A DNA stretch of 64,000 nucleotides from Henriciella sp. (GCF_029936995.1 NZ_JAPYRE010000002.1:248001-312000); one strand, 5' to 3'. Numbered from the stretch's first letter, positions 9,871 through 18,874 are shown. The notes: generated by a model not told the origin, from the letters alone. Program-made: numbers and translations.

Positions 9871-9890
9871 ATCCCGGCCTTCGCCGGGAT
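9871..9890. repeat. hairpin repeat, atcccggc-cttc-gccgggat
   Basis: An 8-bp perfect stem with a cttc loop, directly downstream of the quinone oxidoreductase stop codon. It matches the core of the dispersed ATCCCGGCCTTCGCCGGGAT repeat I associate with this bacterial group. It may also serve as a 3'-end stem for the oxidoreductase transcript. Confidence 0.6.
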
Positions 9891-9902
9891 GAGCGGTGTT
9901 GG

Positions 9903-10895
9903 TTACACCGTTACCACAACCTTCCCCTGGGCGCGGCGTTCCATCAGTTCGGTGATGGCGTCGGGGCCTTTGTCGAGGGGGTAGGTGTTGGAGATGTGAG
10001 GCTTGATCTTGCCCTGTTCGTAGAGCTCGAAAATCTCCTTGATGTTCTGCTCGTTGGCTTTCGGATCGCGGGCGACCGCGGCACCCCAGAAGACGCCGAC
10101 AATGTTGCAGGATTTGAGTAGGGTGAGGTTGAGCGGCATTTTCGGGATGCCGGCCGGGAAGCCGATGACGAGGAAGCGCCCGTCCCAGTTCATTGCGCGC
10201 AGCGCCGGTTCGGCATAGTCGCCGCCGACACCGTCATAGATGACGTCGACACCGCCGCCGCCAAGTTCCTTGATCTTGTCGCTGAGCGCTTTCTGGTCTG
10301 CCTTTTCCAGCGGCCCGCGCGGATAGACAAGGCCCTTGGAGGCGCCTTTCTGCTTGGCGAGCTCGACCTTTTCTTCCGAGGAAGCCGCGGCAATGACATC
10401 CATGCCCATGGCGGCGCCAAGCTCGACTGCGGCGAGGCCGACACCCCCGGCGGCACCGAGGACCAGCAGGCTCTCACCCTGCTTGCACTGGCCGCGATCC
10501 TTCAGGGCGTAATAGGAGGTGCCATAGGTCATCAGGAGGGCAGCGCCTTCCTCGAATGACATGGATTCCGGGAAGGGGCGCACGCGGGCCTCGTCGACGA
10601 CGACTTCCTCGGCCATGCCGCCCCAGCCGATGGAGCCCATGACGCGGTCGCCCTTCTTGACCTTGGTGACGCCGGATCCGACGGATTTGACGACACCGGA
10701 AATCTCCCCGCCCGGTGCGAAGGGACGCTCCGGTTTGAACTGGTACTGGTCCTGGATGATGAGGACGTCGGGATAGTTCACGCCGATGGCCTTTACGTCG
10801 ATGACAACCTCGCCCTCGCCTGCTTGCGGGTTCGGGACATCCTGGAGTTCGAGGGTTTCGGGGCCGCCGGCGGACTTGGACAGAAGGGCTTTCAT
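9903..10895 (-). CDS. NADPH:quinone oxidoreductase family protein (MDR superfamily)
   Basis: A 330-residue zinc-free medium-chain dehydrogenase/reductase. The N-terminal GroES-like domain contains GVNYPDVLIIQDQY, and the Rossmann fold has GAAGGVGLAAVELG near residue 145. Relatives reduce quinones or enals with NADPH in the cytosol. It stands alone and is divergent from the isoaspartyl peptidase gene with about 125 bases between them. Confidence 0.88.
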   Translation of the reverse strand: MKALLSKSAGGPETLELQDVPNPQAGEGEVVIDVKAIGVNYPDVLIIQDQYQFKPERPFAPGGEISGVVKSVGSGVTKVKKGDRVMGSIGWGGMAEEVVVDEARVRPFPESMSFEEGAALLMTYGTSYYALKDRGQCKQGESLLVLGAAGGVGLAAVELGAAMGMDVIAAASSEEKVELAKQKGASKGLVYPRGPLEKADQKALSDKIKELGGGGVDVIYDGVGGDYAEPALRAMNWDGRFLVIGFPAGIPKMPLNLTLLKSCNIVGVFWGAAVARDPKANEQNIKEIFELYEQGKIKPHISNTYPLDKGPDAITELMERRAQGKVVVTV

Positions 10896-11019
10896 GGGCG
10901 TGTTTCCTCTTGCACTTTATGCTGTGTGACTACATTGACGTCGCGAACCTATCCATGGCACCGCGCCCTGTGAAGCGTTACGCGGCGAAAATCATTCGCG
11001 TTTCGGGAGCAAGGATAAA

Positions 11020-11892
11020 ATGGCAAAGACCTGGTCGCTCGTCCTGCATGGCGGGGCGGGACCGTTGAGAGACCTCGACCATGCGCGCTCCGAGCGCCAC
11101 ATGGCGGGACTGTTGCGCGAGGGTGAAGCGCGGCTGGCGCGTGGCGAGGCGGCACTGGATGTCGTCCATGCGATGATTACAGCGCTCGAGGATTGCGGCT
11201 TTCATATTGCGGGCAGGGGGTCGTCTGCCAACGCCATCGGACAGTGGGAGCTGGATGCCGCCATCATGGACGGGCGCTCGCGCAATGCCGGGGCGGTTGC
11301 CGCACTTCGCGGTTACAAGAGCCCGGTCACGGCTGCCCGGCTGGTCATGGAAAAGACGCCGCATGTGCTGATCGTCGGCAAGGGCGCGGCGATGATTGCG
11401 CGCGAGCACAAGCTGGAGCGGGTGCACAGCCCGAAGAAATACTACACACCGGTGATTACCCGTCCGGTGAAGAAGGGCGAGCTGGCGCACGGCACGGTTG
11501 GCGCTGTGGCGCTCGACACAAACGGGCGGCTGGCGGCGGCGACCTCGACGGGCGGGCTTCTCGGCAAGACGCCGGGCCGGGTCGGCGATACGCCGGTCAT
11601 CGGCGCGGGTCTGTGGGCCGATGAGCGGGTCGCGGTGTGCTGTACAGGGCAGGGGGAGTATTTCCTGCGGACCAATGCCGCCGCCGATGTGTCTTCCCGG
11701 ATGCGTTATGGTCGCCAGAGCCTGAAGACGGCGGCGCATGGTGCGCTGGAGGATCTCAACCTGCTGGGCGGCGATGGCGGCATGATCGCGATTGACGTGC
11801 TCGGCCATGTCGAGATTCCGTTCAATGCAGAGACGATGAAGCGCGGTGTCGTCACCAGTGGCGGGCGCTTCGAGGTGGCAACGAAACCATGA
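11020..11892 (+). CDS. iaaA: isoaspartyl peptidase/L-asparaginase (Ntn hydrolase)
   Basis: A 290-residue plant-type (type 2) asparaginase. These enzymes self-cleave before the nucleophile Thr, here in HGTVGAVALD near residue 166, and hydrolyse isoaspartyl dipeptides and asparagine. STGGLLGKTPGRVGDTP and the following GAG loop match the substrate pocket. The start has AAGGA upstream. It opens a run of six co-directional genes with 4-base overlaps or tiny gaps ending at folK. Confidence 0.9.
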   Translation: MAKTWSLVLHGGAGPLRDLDHARSERHMAGLLREGEARLARGEAALDVVHAMITALEDCGFHIAGRGSSANAIGQWELDAAIMDGRSRNAGAVAALRGYKSPVTAARLVMEKTPHVLIVGKGAAMIAREHKLERVHSPKKYYTPVITRPVKKGELAHGTVGAVALDTNGRLAAATSTGGLLGKTPGRVGDTPVIGAGLWADERVAVCCTGQGEYFLRTNAAADVSSRMRYGRQSLKTAAHGALEDLNLLGGDGGMIAIDVLGHVEIPFNAETMKRGVVTSGGRFEVATKP

Positions 11893-12239
11893 GCGGGCAT
11901 GATCTCGGCTTCTTCATCGCGGGCCTGCTGGTGTTCTTCGCCTTCGCTCTGGCGGTGCAGATGCGGATCCTGGCCGGGATTGCCCTGAAACGGGCCGTGC
12001 GGGCAAAATTTACCGAGCTTGATGACGGTAAGGCGCGGTTTGCGGTGGCGAATGCGGTCAGCGGCAAGCGCGAGCTGGAAGAGGGTGATGCGGCAGGAGA
12101 CGCCGCGCAATGGCTGTCGGCTGAGTATCCGCGCGCCATCGGGCATGTGCGGCTGGCGCGACGGGCAACGTTTGCGATGGGCGCGGTGCTGCTTGCGGTG
12201 ATCGCATGCTGGCGGCTGACAGCCGGGGGAGAGGCGTAG
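11889..12239 (+). CDS. small membrane protein of unknown function
   Basis: 116 residues with one hydrophobic segment at 6-28 and another near 92-112, and a charged, Asp/Glu/Lys-rich stretch between them. The start overlaps the previous stop in ATGA, and the stop is one base before the next ATG, so it is co-translated with the isoaspartyl peptidase and RNA methyltransferase genes. I do not recognise a family. Confidence 0.75.
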   Translation: MSGHDLGFFIAGLLVFFAFALAVQMRILAGIALKRAVRAKFTELDDGKARFAVANAVSGKRELEEGDAAGDAAQWLSAEYPRAIGHVRLARRATFAMGAVLLAVIACWRLTAGGEA

Positions 12240-12240
12240 G

Positions 12241-12729
12241 ATGCGTGGATATTTCGCGATCGGGGCAGAGGGCATTTCCAAGCCGATGAACCTTGGCGCG
12301 CTGATGCGCACGGCCAATGCCTTCGGGTCGAGTTTCGTCTTCTCTGTCGGTGCCGCCGACCGGGTGAAGCTCGCCTACAAGGCCGATACGTCGAAGACAT
12401 TCGAGAGCGTGCCGTATTACCAGTGGGAGACGATTGGCGACATGGCGTTTCCCAAGGGCTGCCAGCTGGTCGGGATCGAGCTGACAGAGGATGCTGTCGA
12501 GCTGCCGGAGTTCCGCCATCCCAAGGCGGCGGCCTATGTGCTGGGACGCGAGCGCGGGGACCTGACGCCGGACATGCTGGCCAGGTGTGACCATGTCGTG
12601 AAGATCCCGACGCGGTTCTGTATCAATGTCAGTCTGGCAGGGGCACTGGTCATGTATGACAGGGTGCGCTCCATGGGCGGGTTTCGTGACCGGCCGGTGA
12701 TGCCGGGCGGGCCGGACAGGGAGGCTTGA
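12241..12729 (+). CDS. SpoU/TrmH-family RNA 2'-O-methyltransferase
   Basis: 162 residues forming a minimal SPOUT catalytic domain. Motif 1 is NLGALMRTANAFG, motif 2 LGRERGDLTPD and motif 3 INVSLAGALVMYDR, the knot region that binds S-adenosylmethionine. It methylates a ribose 2'-OH in tRNA or rRNA; the position cannot be inferred. Length resembles TrmL-type enzymes but the context gives no proof. Confidence 0.88.
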   Translation: MRGYFAIGAEGISKPMNLGALMRTANAFGSSFVFSVGAADRVKLAYKADTSKTFESVPYYQWETIGDMAFPKGCQLVGIELTEDAVELPEFRHPKAAAYVLGRERGDLTPDMLARCDHVVKIPTRFCINVSLAGALVMYDRVRSMGGFRDRPVMPGGPDREA

Positions 12730-12768
12730 GCCATCAGACGCGAGGACCGGGAAAGACTGCGCGATGAA

Positions 12769-13566
12769 GTGCTGGCCGAGGCCCGCAGGCGCACGCTGAT
12801 CATGGGAATCCTGAACGTCACGCCGGACAGCTTCTCCGATGGCGGTAAACATGATGGCTTCGAGGAGGCGCTCACCCATACCAGCCTGATGGTGAGTGAG
12901 GGGGCAGACATTGTCGATGTCGGCGGGGAGTCGACCCGGCCCGGCGCGACGCCTGTGAGCGAGGAAGACGAGCTGGCGCGCATACTGCCCGTGGTGAAGG
13001 CGATTGCATCGCCGGCCCGGCGCGCGGTCTCGATCGATACCTACAAGGCAAGCGTGGCGAAGGCGGCCTGCGATGCCGGCGCAGTGATCGTCAATGATGT
13101 GACGGGGATGTCGGATCCGGGCATTGCGGCGGCGGCGGCAGAGGCAGGCGCGGCCTATGTGCTGACCTATCATCGCGGCGAGAAGGATGCCGATATCAAT
13201 GTGGCGCGCGACATGCCAGCCTTTTTCGAGGACGCGATAAAGCGCTGCGAAGCCGACGGGCTGGCGCGTGAGCATATCATCCTCGATCCGGGGGTTGGCT
13301 TCGCGAAGACGTATGAGCAGAACTTTGCCGCGCTGGCCGGTGTGGACGAGCTGGTGGCGATGGACCTGCCTGTGCTGATCGGTGTGTCGCGCAAGTCTTT
13401 CATCGGCAAACTGTATGGAGCCGAGACCGATGAGCGGCTCACGGGGTCACTGGCGGCAGCCCTCGACAGTGTGCGCCGGGGCGCGCATATGCTGCGCGTG
13501 CATGATGTCGCCGCACACCGGCAGGCAGTGAAAATGTGGGAGACGATAGCGAATGCGGCGCATTGA
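12769..13566 (+). CDS. folP: dihydropteroate synthase
   Basis: FolP joins p-aminobenzoate to dihydropterin pyrophosphate and is the sulfonamide target. MGILNVTPDSFSDGG, VDVGGESTRPGA, DPGVGFAKT and GVSRKSF are all present. The start is uncertain. The first usable in-frame standard start is GTG at 12769 (265 residues), which has no close Shine-Dalgarno. The frame is open back to the previous stop, and an ATC at 12733 sits 8 bases after GGGAGG, suggesting a non-canonical start with 12 extra residues. The gene overlaps folB by 14 bases. Confidence 0.93.
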   Translation: MLAEARRRTLIMGILNVTPDSFSDGGKHDGFEEALTHTSLMVSEGADIVDVGGESTRPGATPVSEEDELARILPVVKAIASPARRAVSIDTYKASVAKAACDAGAVIVNDVTGMSDPGIAAAAAEAGAAYVLTYHRGEKDADINVARDMPAFFEDAIKRCEADGLAREHIILDPGVGFAKTYEQNFAALAGVDELVAMDLPVLIGVSRKSFIGKLYGAETDERLTGSLAAALDSVRRGAHMLRVHDVAAHRQAVKMWETIANAAH

Positions 13567-13924
13567 ACGGGTTTTTGTCGAGAATCTCGGGATACACGGC
13601 TTTCACGGGCTGATCCCGGCGGAGCAGACGCTGGGCCAGAAATTCTTCGCCGATATCGAGTGCCGCGTTGCGCGGGGCGAAGCGCCTTCGGACCGGATGG
13701 AGTATGCGGTCGATTATGGTCAGCTCTGCGATCTTGCCCATGAAGTGTCGGCCAGCGGGCCATTCAACCTGATCGAGACACTGGCCGAGCGGATCGCGCA
13801 GGCGGTGATCGATACGTTTCCGCTGGTCGAGATGGTGCGCGTGCGCGTGCGCAAGCCGAATGCGCCGATCCGGCATTTCATCGACCATGTCGGCGTCGAG
13901 ATCGAGCTGTCGCGGGATGGCTGA
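13553..13924 (+). CDS. folB: dihydroneopterin aldolase
   Basis: FolB, 123 residues, cleaves dihydroneopterin to hydroxymethyl-dihydropterin, the step before FolK. The ENLGIHGFHG start and VDYGQLCD and NLIETLAERIA segments match the family. It overlaps folP at its start and folK at its end, giving a tightly coupled folate cassette. Confidence 0.93.
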   Translation: MRRIERVFVENLGIHGFHGLIPAEQTLGQKFFADIECRVARGEAPSDRMEYAVDYGQLCDLAHEVSASGPFNLIETLAERIAQAVIDTFPLVEMVRVRVRKPNAPIRHFIDHVGVEIELSRDG

Positions 13925-14402
13925 CTCTGCGCTTGCTTTCGGGTCGAACCTCGGTGACAGCCGGGCGATGATCGAGGCGGCGCTTGAGCGGCTGGACTCA
14001 GCAGACGGGATCAGCGTGACCAAGGTCTCGTCCTTCTACCGCACACCGCCCTGGGGCGTCGAAGACCAGCCGGACTTCATCAATGCGTGCGCCCTTGTCG
14101 AGACGGACCTGTCACCGGAAGCGCTGCTTGCTGTGTGCAAGCAGCTCGAACAGGCGCTGGGGCGGGAGACAGCGGTCCGCTGGGGACCGCGTCTGATTGA
14201 TATTGATATGCTGTGGATGGAAGGGGAAACCCGCCAGAGCGAGACCCTGACATTGCCGCATCCGCGCATCTGTGAACGCGCTTTCGTACTGGTGCCGCTG
14301 GCCGAGATCGCCCCGGAGCTGGACGTTGGAGATCGCAAGGTGCGCGATCTCCTGTCTGCGCTTGATCCGGACAGTCTTGAGAGTATTCGCAAGGCCGATT
14401 GA
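13917..14402 (+). CDS. folK: 2-amino-4-hydroxy-6-hydroxymethyldihydropteridine pyrophosphokinase
   Basis: FolK, 161 residues, transfers pyrophosphate from ATP to hydroxymethyl-dihydropterin. FGSNLGDS at the N-terminus, FYRTPPWG, DQPDFINA, WGPRLIDIDML and LPHPRICERAFVL are diagnostic. I take the ATG at 13917, just before the folB stop, because upstream residues in this frame are the folB shadow. It is the last gene of the operon. Confidence 0.94.
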   Translation: MADSALAFGSNLGDSRAMIEAALERLDSADGISVTKVSSFYRTPPWGVEDQPDFINACALVETDLSPEALLAVCKQLEQALGRETAVRWGPRLIDIDMLWMEGETRQSETLTLPHPRICERAFVLVPLAEIAPELDVGDRKVRDLLSALDPDSLESIRKAD

Positions 14403-14412
14403 GGCGCCCACC

Positions 14413-14532
14413 TTACCCGCTATAGAGCGAGTCTGCCGGCGAAATGGCCATGTAGAATGTGACGGCTGCGATAAAGCCGAGCACGGCGAGGCTGAAGCCC
14501 TTGGCGATGAGCTGGGTAAAGTGGGTGTGCAT
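14413..14532 (-). CDS. 39-residue membrane microprotein
   Basis: A short frame opposite to folK with GGAAAA about 5 bases before its ATG. The peptide has a polar N-terminus (MHTHFTQLIAKGF), one hydrophobic helix (SLAVLGFIAAVTFYMAI) and a short polar tail. Good ribosome binding site, clean single-span topology and placement just past the folK stop support translation; no family is recognised. Confidence 0.5.
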   Translation of the reverse strand: MHTHFTQLIAKGFSLAVLGFIAAVTFYMAISPADSLYSG

Positions 14533-14699
14533 GGTCTTTTCCTGCTGTGTGCCGGGCATGTCGTCCGGCATTTTTGTCTGTCCCATGCCAGATATGTGCC
14601 ATTACCGGCATTTAACCTGGCCGCTTTGGAATAGGTTTCATGCAGGGCCGGAATTAGGCGAAGGGCAGGCACTTGCCGGGCCTTTTGTGGCGGAAATGT

Positions 14700-15467
14700 T
14701 CAGGGGGCCAGACCGGCGGCGCGAACAGCTTCCTGATGGGACCGCGAGACGGACACCTCGATATCCGACTTCAGGATGAGGATGATCCGCCCGCCTTCGC
14801 GCCGGGCATCCCTGACCGCCGCACGGCTGACCCACCAGGAGCGGTGCACGCGCAGGCCGTCTGCGCTTGCAAGCTCGCGGTCTGCATCCGACAGCCGCAT
14901 CAGGATGAGGTCACTGCCGAGACTGGTATGCACGCGGCAGTAGTGATCTTCCGAAGAAACAGCCCATAGCTCTGCCGTGCGGTATTTGACCGGCAGGCGT
15001 TCGAGGAAGGCCCTGGCTGCGCCATTGTCACTTGCCTGCTGGGCAAAGTCCGGCCCGGCGACATCGAAGGCCCGGCCAAGCGTATAGCCAAGCAGGGTCA
15101 TCGCGACGGCAATGACGAGAACATAGAAATAAAGGATGTGGGCCGGGACGTTTCCAACGACGATATACCCCCCGGACAGGAACTTCATGGCGTAGATGAC
15201 GAGGGTAACACCCGCCGCCGTCACCAGGGATGCAATGGCGATCATCAGCCAGACCGGGCCTTGCGGGCGCCATTTATAGAACGCCCAGACCGTGACCTCC
15301 CCGACCAGTGTGCCCGAGACGATCAGGGTCAGCCAGACAGTGAAGTTCAGGAGGAAAGGCGCGTTTCCGCTGCCGCCATAGGGCCGCACAAAGGCCAGGA
15401 ACAGGGAGATCCCGACAAGGATCAGCGCTTCCCGTCCACGTTTCTTCCAGTCAATCGCGATGCGCAA
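14700..15467 (-). CDS. membrane-anchored LytTR-type transcriptional regulator
   Basis: 255 residues. The N-terminal half has four transmembrane helices (for example ALILVGISLFLAFV and HILYFYVLVIAVAMTLLGYTL) and the C-terminal ~100 residues form a LytTR DNA-binding domain (SSEDHYCRVHTSLGSDLI, LRVHRSWWVSRAAV). It lacks a receiver domain, and no histidine kinase is encoded nearby, so sensing is probably through the membrane part. The target is unknown; the neighbouring genes are candidates. Confidence 0.85.
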   Translation of the reverse strand: MRIAIDWKKRGREALILVGISLFLAFVRPYGGSGNAPFLLNFTVWLTLIVSGTLVGEVTVWAFYKWRPQGPVWLMIAIASLVTAAGVTLVIYAMKFLSGGYIVVGNVPAHILYFYVLVIAVAMTLLGYTLGRAFDVAGPDFAQQASDNGAARAFLERLPVKYRTAELWAVSSEDHYCRVHTSLGSDLILMRLSDADRELASADGLRVHRSWWVSRAAVRDARREGGRIILILKSDIEVSVSRSHQEAVRAAGLAP

Positions 15468-15642
15468 GCTGTCCGCCCCTCTTCATTCGCGCTTCGCGAG
15501 TGACTTTGGCTGCATTTCGCGAAGGATTCCAGACCTGTGACGCATTCGGCCTCGCATGAGCGGGGCCTCCAGCCAGTCTTGGCATTGCGGGTGGCCGGTG
15601 AGCTGCCCGGCGCAACAACCCGAACTGGACTGGTGAAATACT

Positions 15643-16191
15643 ATGAACCTTGCACACGCCCCCGCCCGCCTTGCCGTCGTACGCCGTATTCGCCGCCTGT
15701 CCCGAACGGCCTGGACGCTGTTGATCGCCATTACGGTCTATACCGCGATCAGTGCATTGACCCTGATCGATATCGGACGGCTTCCGCGCTTCCGCTTTGA
15801 CCCTCAGCCATTGATCGAGTCCGGCATCGCCATCCAGATACATGTGGCAGCGGCTTTGGCGACGCTTGCAATTGGCATCTACCTGTTGTGTGCGCCGAAA
15901 GGCTTTCGCCTGCACAGGACATTTGGCTGGGCGTGGGTGATCTGCATGGCGATCACGGCAGGCTCATCCTTCTTCATCATGACGCTTTTCCAGTCCTTCT
16001 GGAGCCCGATCCATGCGCTGTCTGCCTGGACACTGCTCGGCCTGCCGATGGGGGTCGCAGCCGTCCGCCGCCGTGACATCAAGCGTCACCGAGGTGAGAT
16101 GACCAACATGTTCGTCGGCGGGATGATCGTGGCGGGGCTGTTCGCGCTGCTGCCCGGGCGGCTGATGTGGCACATTTTCTTTGCCGTCTGA
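15643..16191 (+). CDS. DUF2306 family membrane protein
   Basis: 182 residues with four predicted membrane helices. The signature region KGFRLHRTFGWAWV and a conserved His-containing segment (SPIHALSAWTLLG) match DUF2306. Function is unknown. It is divergent from the LytTR regulator with a 175-base shared gap, which makes it a candidate target of that regulator. Confidence 0.8.
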   Translation: MNLAHAPARLAVVRRIRRLSRTAWTLLIAITVYTAISALTLIDIGRLPRFRFDPQPLIESGIAIQIHVAAALATLAIGIYLLCAPKGFRLHRTFGWAWVICMAITAGSSFFIMTLFQSFWSPIHALSAWTLLGLPMGVAAVRRRDIKRHRGEMTNMFVGGMIVAGLFALLPGRLMWHIFFAV

Positions 16192-16267
16192 GCAGGATCG
16201 GCCCTTTCGTAAGCAGGCGACGCCCGGCATAAAGGAGCCGGGCGTTTGTCACTTCAGGAGGAATTAC

Positions 16268-17461
16268 ATGGCGGTCAGGACAGCCGGTCTAATCGCGGGC
16301 GCGCTTGTGCTTGCATCGTGCGTTACAGAGGATGGCAACCGGGCCTTGCCGCGCATCTTCGAGCCAGCCCCTGAAACCGCCGTTGAGGCGTTGAACCGCT
16401 ATTATGCCGACATTCCGGCATCCGAGCTGCCGCGGGCATCCGAAGGCGTACCGCTGCCGGAAAGTGATGCCGTGTTGAGCCGTATCCTGGTCGCCTCGTG
16501 CAATGACGAGGAACAGGAGAGCCCGACGCTTGCGCGTCTGGGCGAGGAAGAAGCCGACCTGTTCCTGATGATCGGGGACAATGTTTATGGCGACCGTGAT
16601 GGACGGGCCTATGCCAACAATCAGCCGGAACTGAGCGAGCTGCGCGAATCCTTCAGCGACCTTGCTGCGCGGCCGGAATTCCAGGCCGTACGCGAAAAGT
16701 TTCCCATGATGGTCGCATGGGACGATCACGACTATGGCGCCAATGATGCCGGTCGAGGGTTTCCCTTCAAGGAGCTGGCAGAGCGCATTCACGAGAATTT
16801 CTGGGGTCTCGCGGACCAGGATGTCGGCCAGTGGCCGGGCACATATTATGCGCGCAGCTTCGGCCCGGAAGGCCAGCGTGTGCAGGTCATCATGCTGGAT
16901 ACGCGCTTCTTCCGCAGCCCGCTGACGCCAACTGACGAGTATGGAGCGGAAGGCAAGGAACGCTACATTCCTGCGCCGGAAGGCAGCGAACAGGACATGC
17001 TGGGCGCTGAACAGTGGACCTGGCTGGAGAACCAGTTGCAGAAGCCGGCGGATATCCGGCTGGTCGTCTCGTCCATTCAGGTCATGCCGACCGCGCATGG
17101 CTGGGAAGCGTGGGCGACCATGCCTGCCGAACGTGAGCGCCTGTTCGATCTTGTCAGCTCGACTGGCGCGAATGGTGTGGTCTTCCTCACCGGCGACCGG
17201 CACACGGGCTTCATCTATGAAGAACGCGGTGTGCTGCCTTATGCGGCCAATGAACTGACAGCCTCGTCGCTGAATCTGTCCTTTGCCGACAAGAGCGATG
17301 AACGCGACCCGCGCCAGATCGGTGCAGCGTTTCCGCCGGAGAATTACGGGGCTGTGGAAATCGACTGGGAGGCGCGGATGCTGTCCCTTGTCCTGAAGGA
17401 CGGAAAAGGACAGACCGCGCGGCGGAACAATATTGCATTTTCCGATATCGGCGTTGATTAA
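16268..17461 (+). CDS. PhoD-like metallophosphatase lipoprotein
   Basis: 397 residues. A signal peptide ends in a lipobox (LVLASC), so the protein is likely a lipoprotein. The metal-binding blocks MIGDNVYGDRDG, VAWDDHDYGAND and LTGDRHTG are those of the alkaline phosphatase D/calcineurin-like family. I use the ATG at 16268, preceded by AGGAGG, rather than an upstream ATG at 16181 lying inside the previous gene. It probably hydrolyses phosphodiesters or phosphomonoesters in the envelope. Confidence 0.9.
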   Translation: MAVRTAGLIAGALVLASCVTEDGNRALPRIFEPAPETAVEALNRYYADIPASELPRASEGVPLPESDAVLSRILVASCNDEEQESPTLARLGEEEADLFLMIGDNVYGDRDGRAYANNQPELSELRESFSDLAARPEFQAVREKFPMMVAWDDHDYGANDAGRGFPFKELAERIHENFWGLADQDVGQWPGTYYARSFGPEGQRVQVIMLDTRFFRSPLTPTDEYGAEGKERYIPAPEGSEQDMLGAEQWTWLENQLQKPADIRLVVSSIQVMPTAHGWEAWATMPAERERLFDLVSSTGANGVVFLTGDRHTGFIYEERGVLPYAANELTASSLNLSFADKSDERDPRQIGAAFPPENYGAVEIDWEARMLSLVLKDGKGQTARRNNIAFSDIGVD

Positions 17462-17509
17462 GCGCTGAAGAGACGGGGCGATTCGCCAAGCCGGGAGACT
17501 CGCGACGCC

Positions 17510-18748
17510 ATGGCCGATTACCGTAATGTATGGGTGCTGATAGCCGCAGCGGCTTTCCTGCAGCTGGGCGGCGGGATTCTGGGCGTGGTCACGCCGCTCG
17601 GCCTGGAGGCGCTCGGCGTTGCGCCGGGTCTGATCGGGGCGGTGGCGGCGGCGCATGCCGTCGGCTTCATGGTTGGCGCGTGGACAGCATCGAATGCCAT
17701 CCTCCTGTTCGGCAATATCCGGGTTTTCTCTTCGGCAGCGGCTGTCTGCGCGGCGAGTGCGCTTTGCATGCAACTGTTGCTCGACCCGTGGAGCTGGACA
17801 GCAGCGCGCCTCGTGCAGGGGGCGGCGTTCGCGTGGATGTTCTCCAGCGTGGAATCCTGGCTGGGCGCGACCGTTTCGGCGCGGAGCCGGGGCAGCGTCA
17901 GCGGCTTCTATCACCTCATCGCGAAAGTGGCGCTCGTGGCAGGGCCGTTCCTTGTGGCGGGTCTCGCGCCGATAGATTTCAGGCCGTACATCTGGGCCGG
18001 TATATTCCTCAGCCTGTCCCTGCTGCCAATCTGCCTGACGCGCCGGGGCGAGCCGCCGCCTCCGGGTACGGAGTATTTCCCGCTGCGCCGCCTGTTCGAG
18101 ATTGCACCAGCTGCGGTGATCGCCGTCTTCATGGCCGGGCTGATCAATAGCGGCACGCTGGCGCTGCTGCCGATCTATGCCGGGGTGGCCCTGCCGGAAG
18201 TGCCGGGTGGGGCAACGGCCGCGGCAGCCCTGGCGGCGGCTGCGTGCTGGACGGGCGGGCTGGTAAGCCAGTGGCCGGCCGGGCGGGTATCGGACTATGT
18301 CGACCGGCGTGTCGTGATCGCGGTCATGGCGGCGATTTCCGGATTTGCCGCACTCGTGCTCGGCCTGTTTCCCGGCCTGCCGCGCAGCTACATCCTTATC
18401 GCGCTGGCTGTGTGGGGCGCAGGGTCCCTGTCCTTCTACGGCATCGGCGTCGCACATGCCATCGACCGGGCAGAGACCCATCAGATCGCGCGGGTCATGT
18501 CCGGCCTGCTGTTTGTCTGGGCGGTTGGCTCTGTGGTCGGCCCGCCGCTTTCAGGTGTCGCGTTCAACCTGCCCTATACCGAGGGCGGACTGTTCCTGCT
18601 GGCAGCGATCATGTCGGGATTTCTCACCTTTGCGATGCTGCTGCGCCGGGCAAGAAAGAAAGACGTTCCCGCCGATGCGCAGGAACCATGGAAAATTACA
18701 CTGCCAACCACGGCCACGGCGAGCGAGATGGACCCCCGCGTGGAGTGA
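17510..18748 (+). CDS. MFS transporter
   Basis: 412 residues with about twelve hydrophobic helices in two bundles. The segment RLVQGAAFAWMFSSVESWLG near residue 100 resembles the YcaD/TetR-like MFS group often annotated as sugar or drug transporter; the substrate is not inferable. It follows the phosphatase with a 48-base gap and could be co-transcribed. Confidence 0.85.
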   Translation: MADYRNVWVLIAAAAFLQLGGGILGVVTPLGLEALGVAPGLIGAVAAAHAVGFMVGAWTASNAILLFGNIRVFSSAAAVCAASALCMQLLLDPWSWTAARLVQGAAFAWMFSSVESWLGATVSARSRGSVSGFYHLIAKVALVAGPFLVAGLAPIDFRPYIWAGIFLSLSLLPICLTRRGEPPPPGTEYFPLRRLFEIAPAAVIAVFMAGLINSGTLALLPIYAGVALPEVPGGATAAAALAAAACWTGGLVSQWPAGRVSDYVDRRVVIAVMAAISGFAALVLGLFPGLPRSYILIALAVWGAGSLSFYGIGVAHAIDRAETHQIARVMSGLLFVWAVGSVVGPPLSGVAFNLPYTEGGLFLLAAIMSGFLTFAMLLRRARKKDVPADAQEPWKITLPTTATASEMDPRVE

Positions 18749-18874
18749 GTCCTGGCTCAGTCCACCATGCGGACCCATCCGGTTGCGCCAACAGTTTGCG
18801 GTGTTATAAGGCCAGCAGCTTTACGGGGTTTCCAGCCCCGCCCTGCCCATTGATGCAAGAGGCCATTCCCACCC

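Noticed and set aside
16289-18481. A 730-codon antisense frame over the PhoD-like and MFS genes
   Set aside because: Two well-supported genes occupy the other strand. The translation is low-complexity Arg/His-rich with no motif.
18749-18874. Riboswitch or leader RNA before sucC
   Set aside because: The short gap shows no conserved riboswitch core that I can recognise; the weak -10-like TTATAA is not enough to call a promoter.
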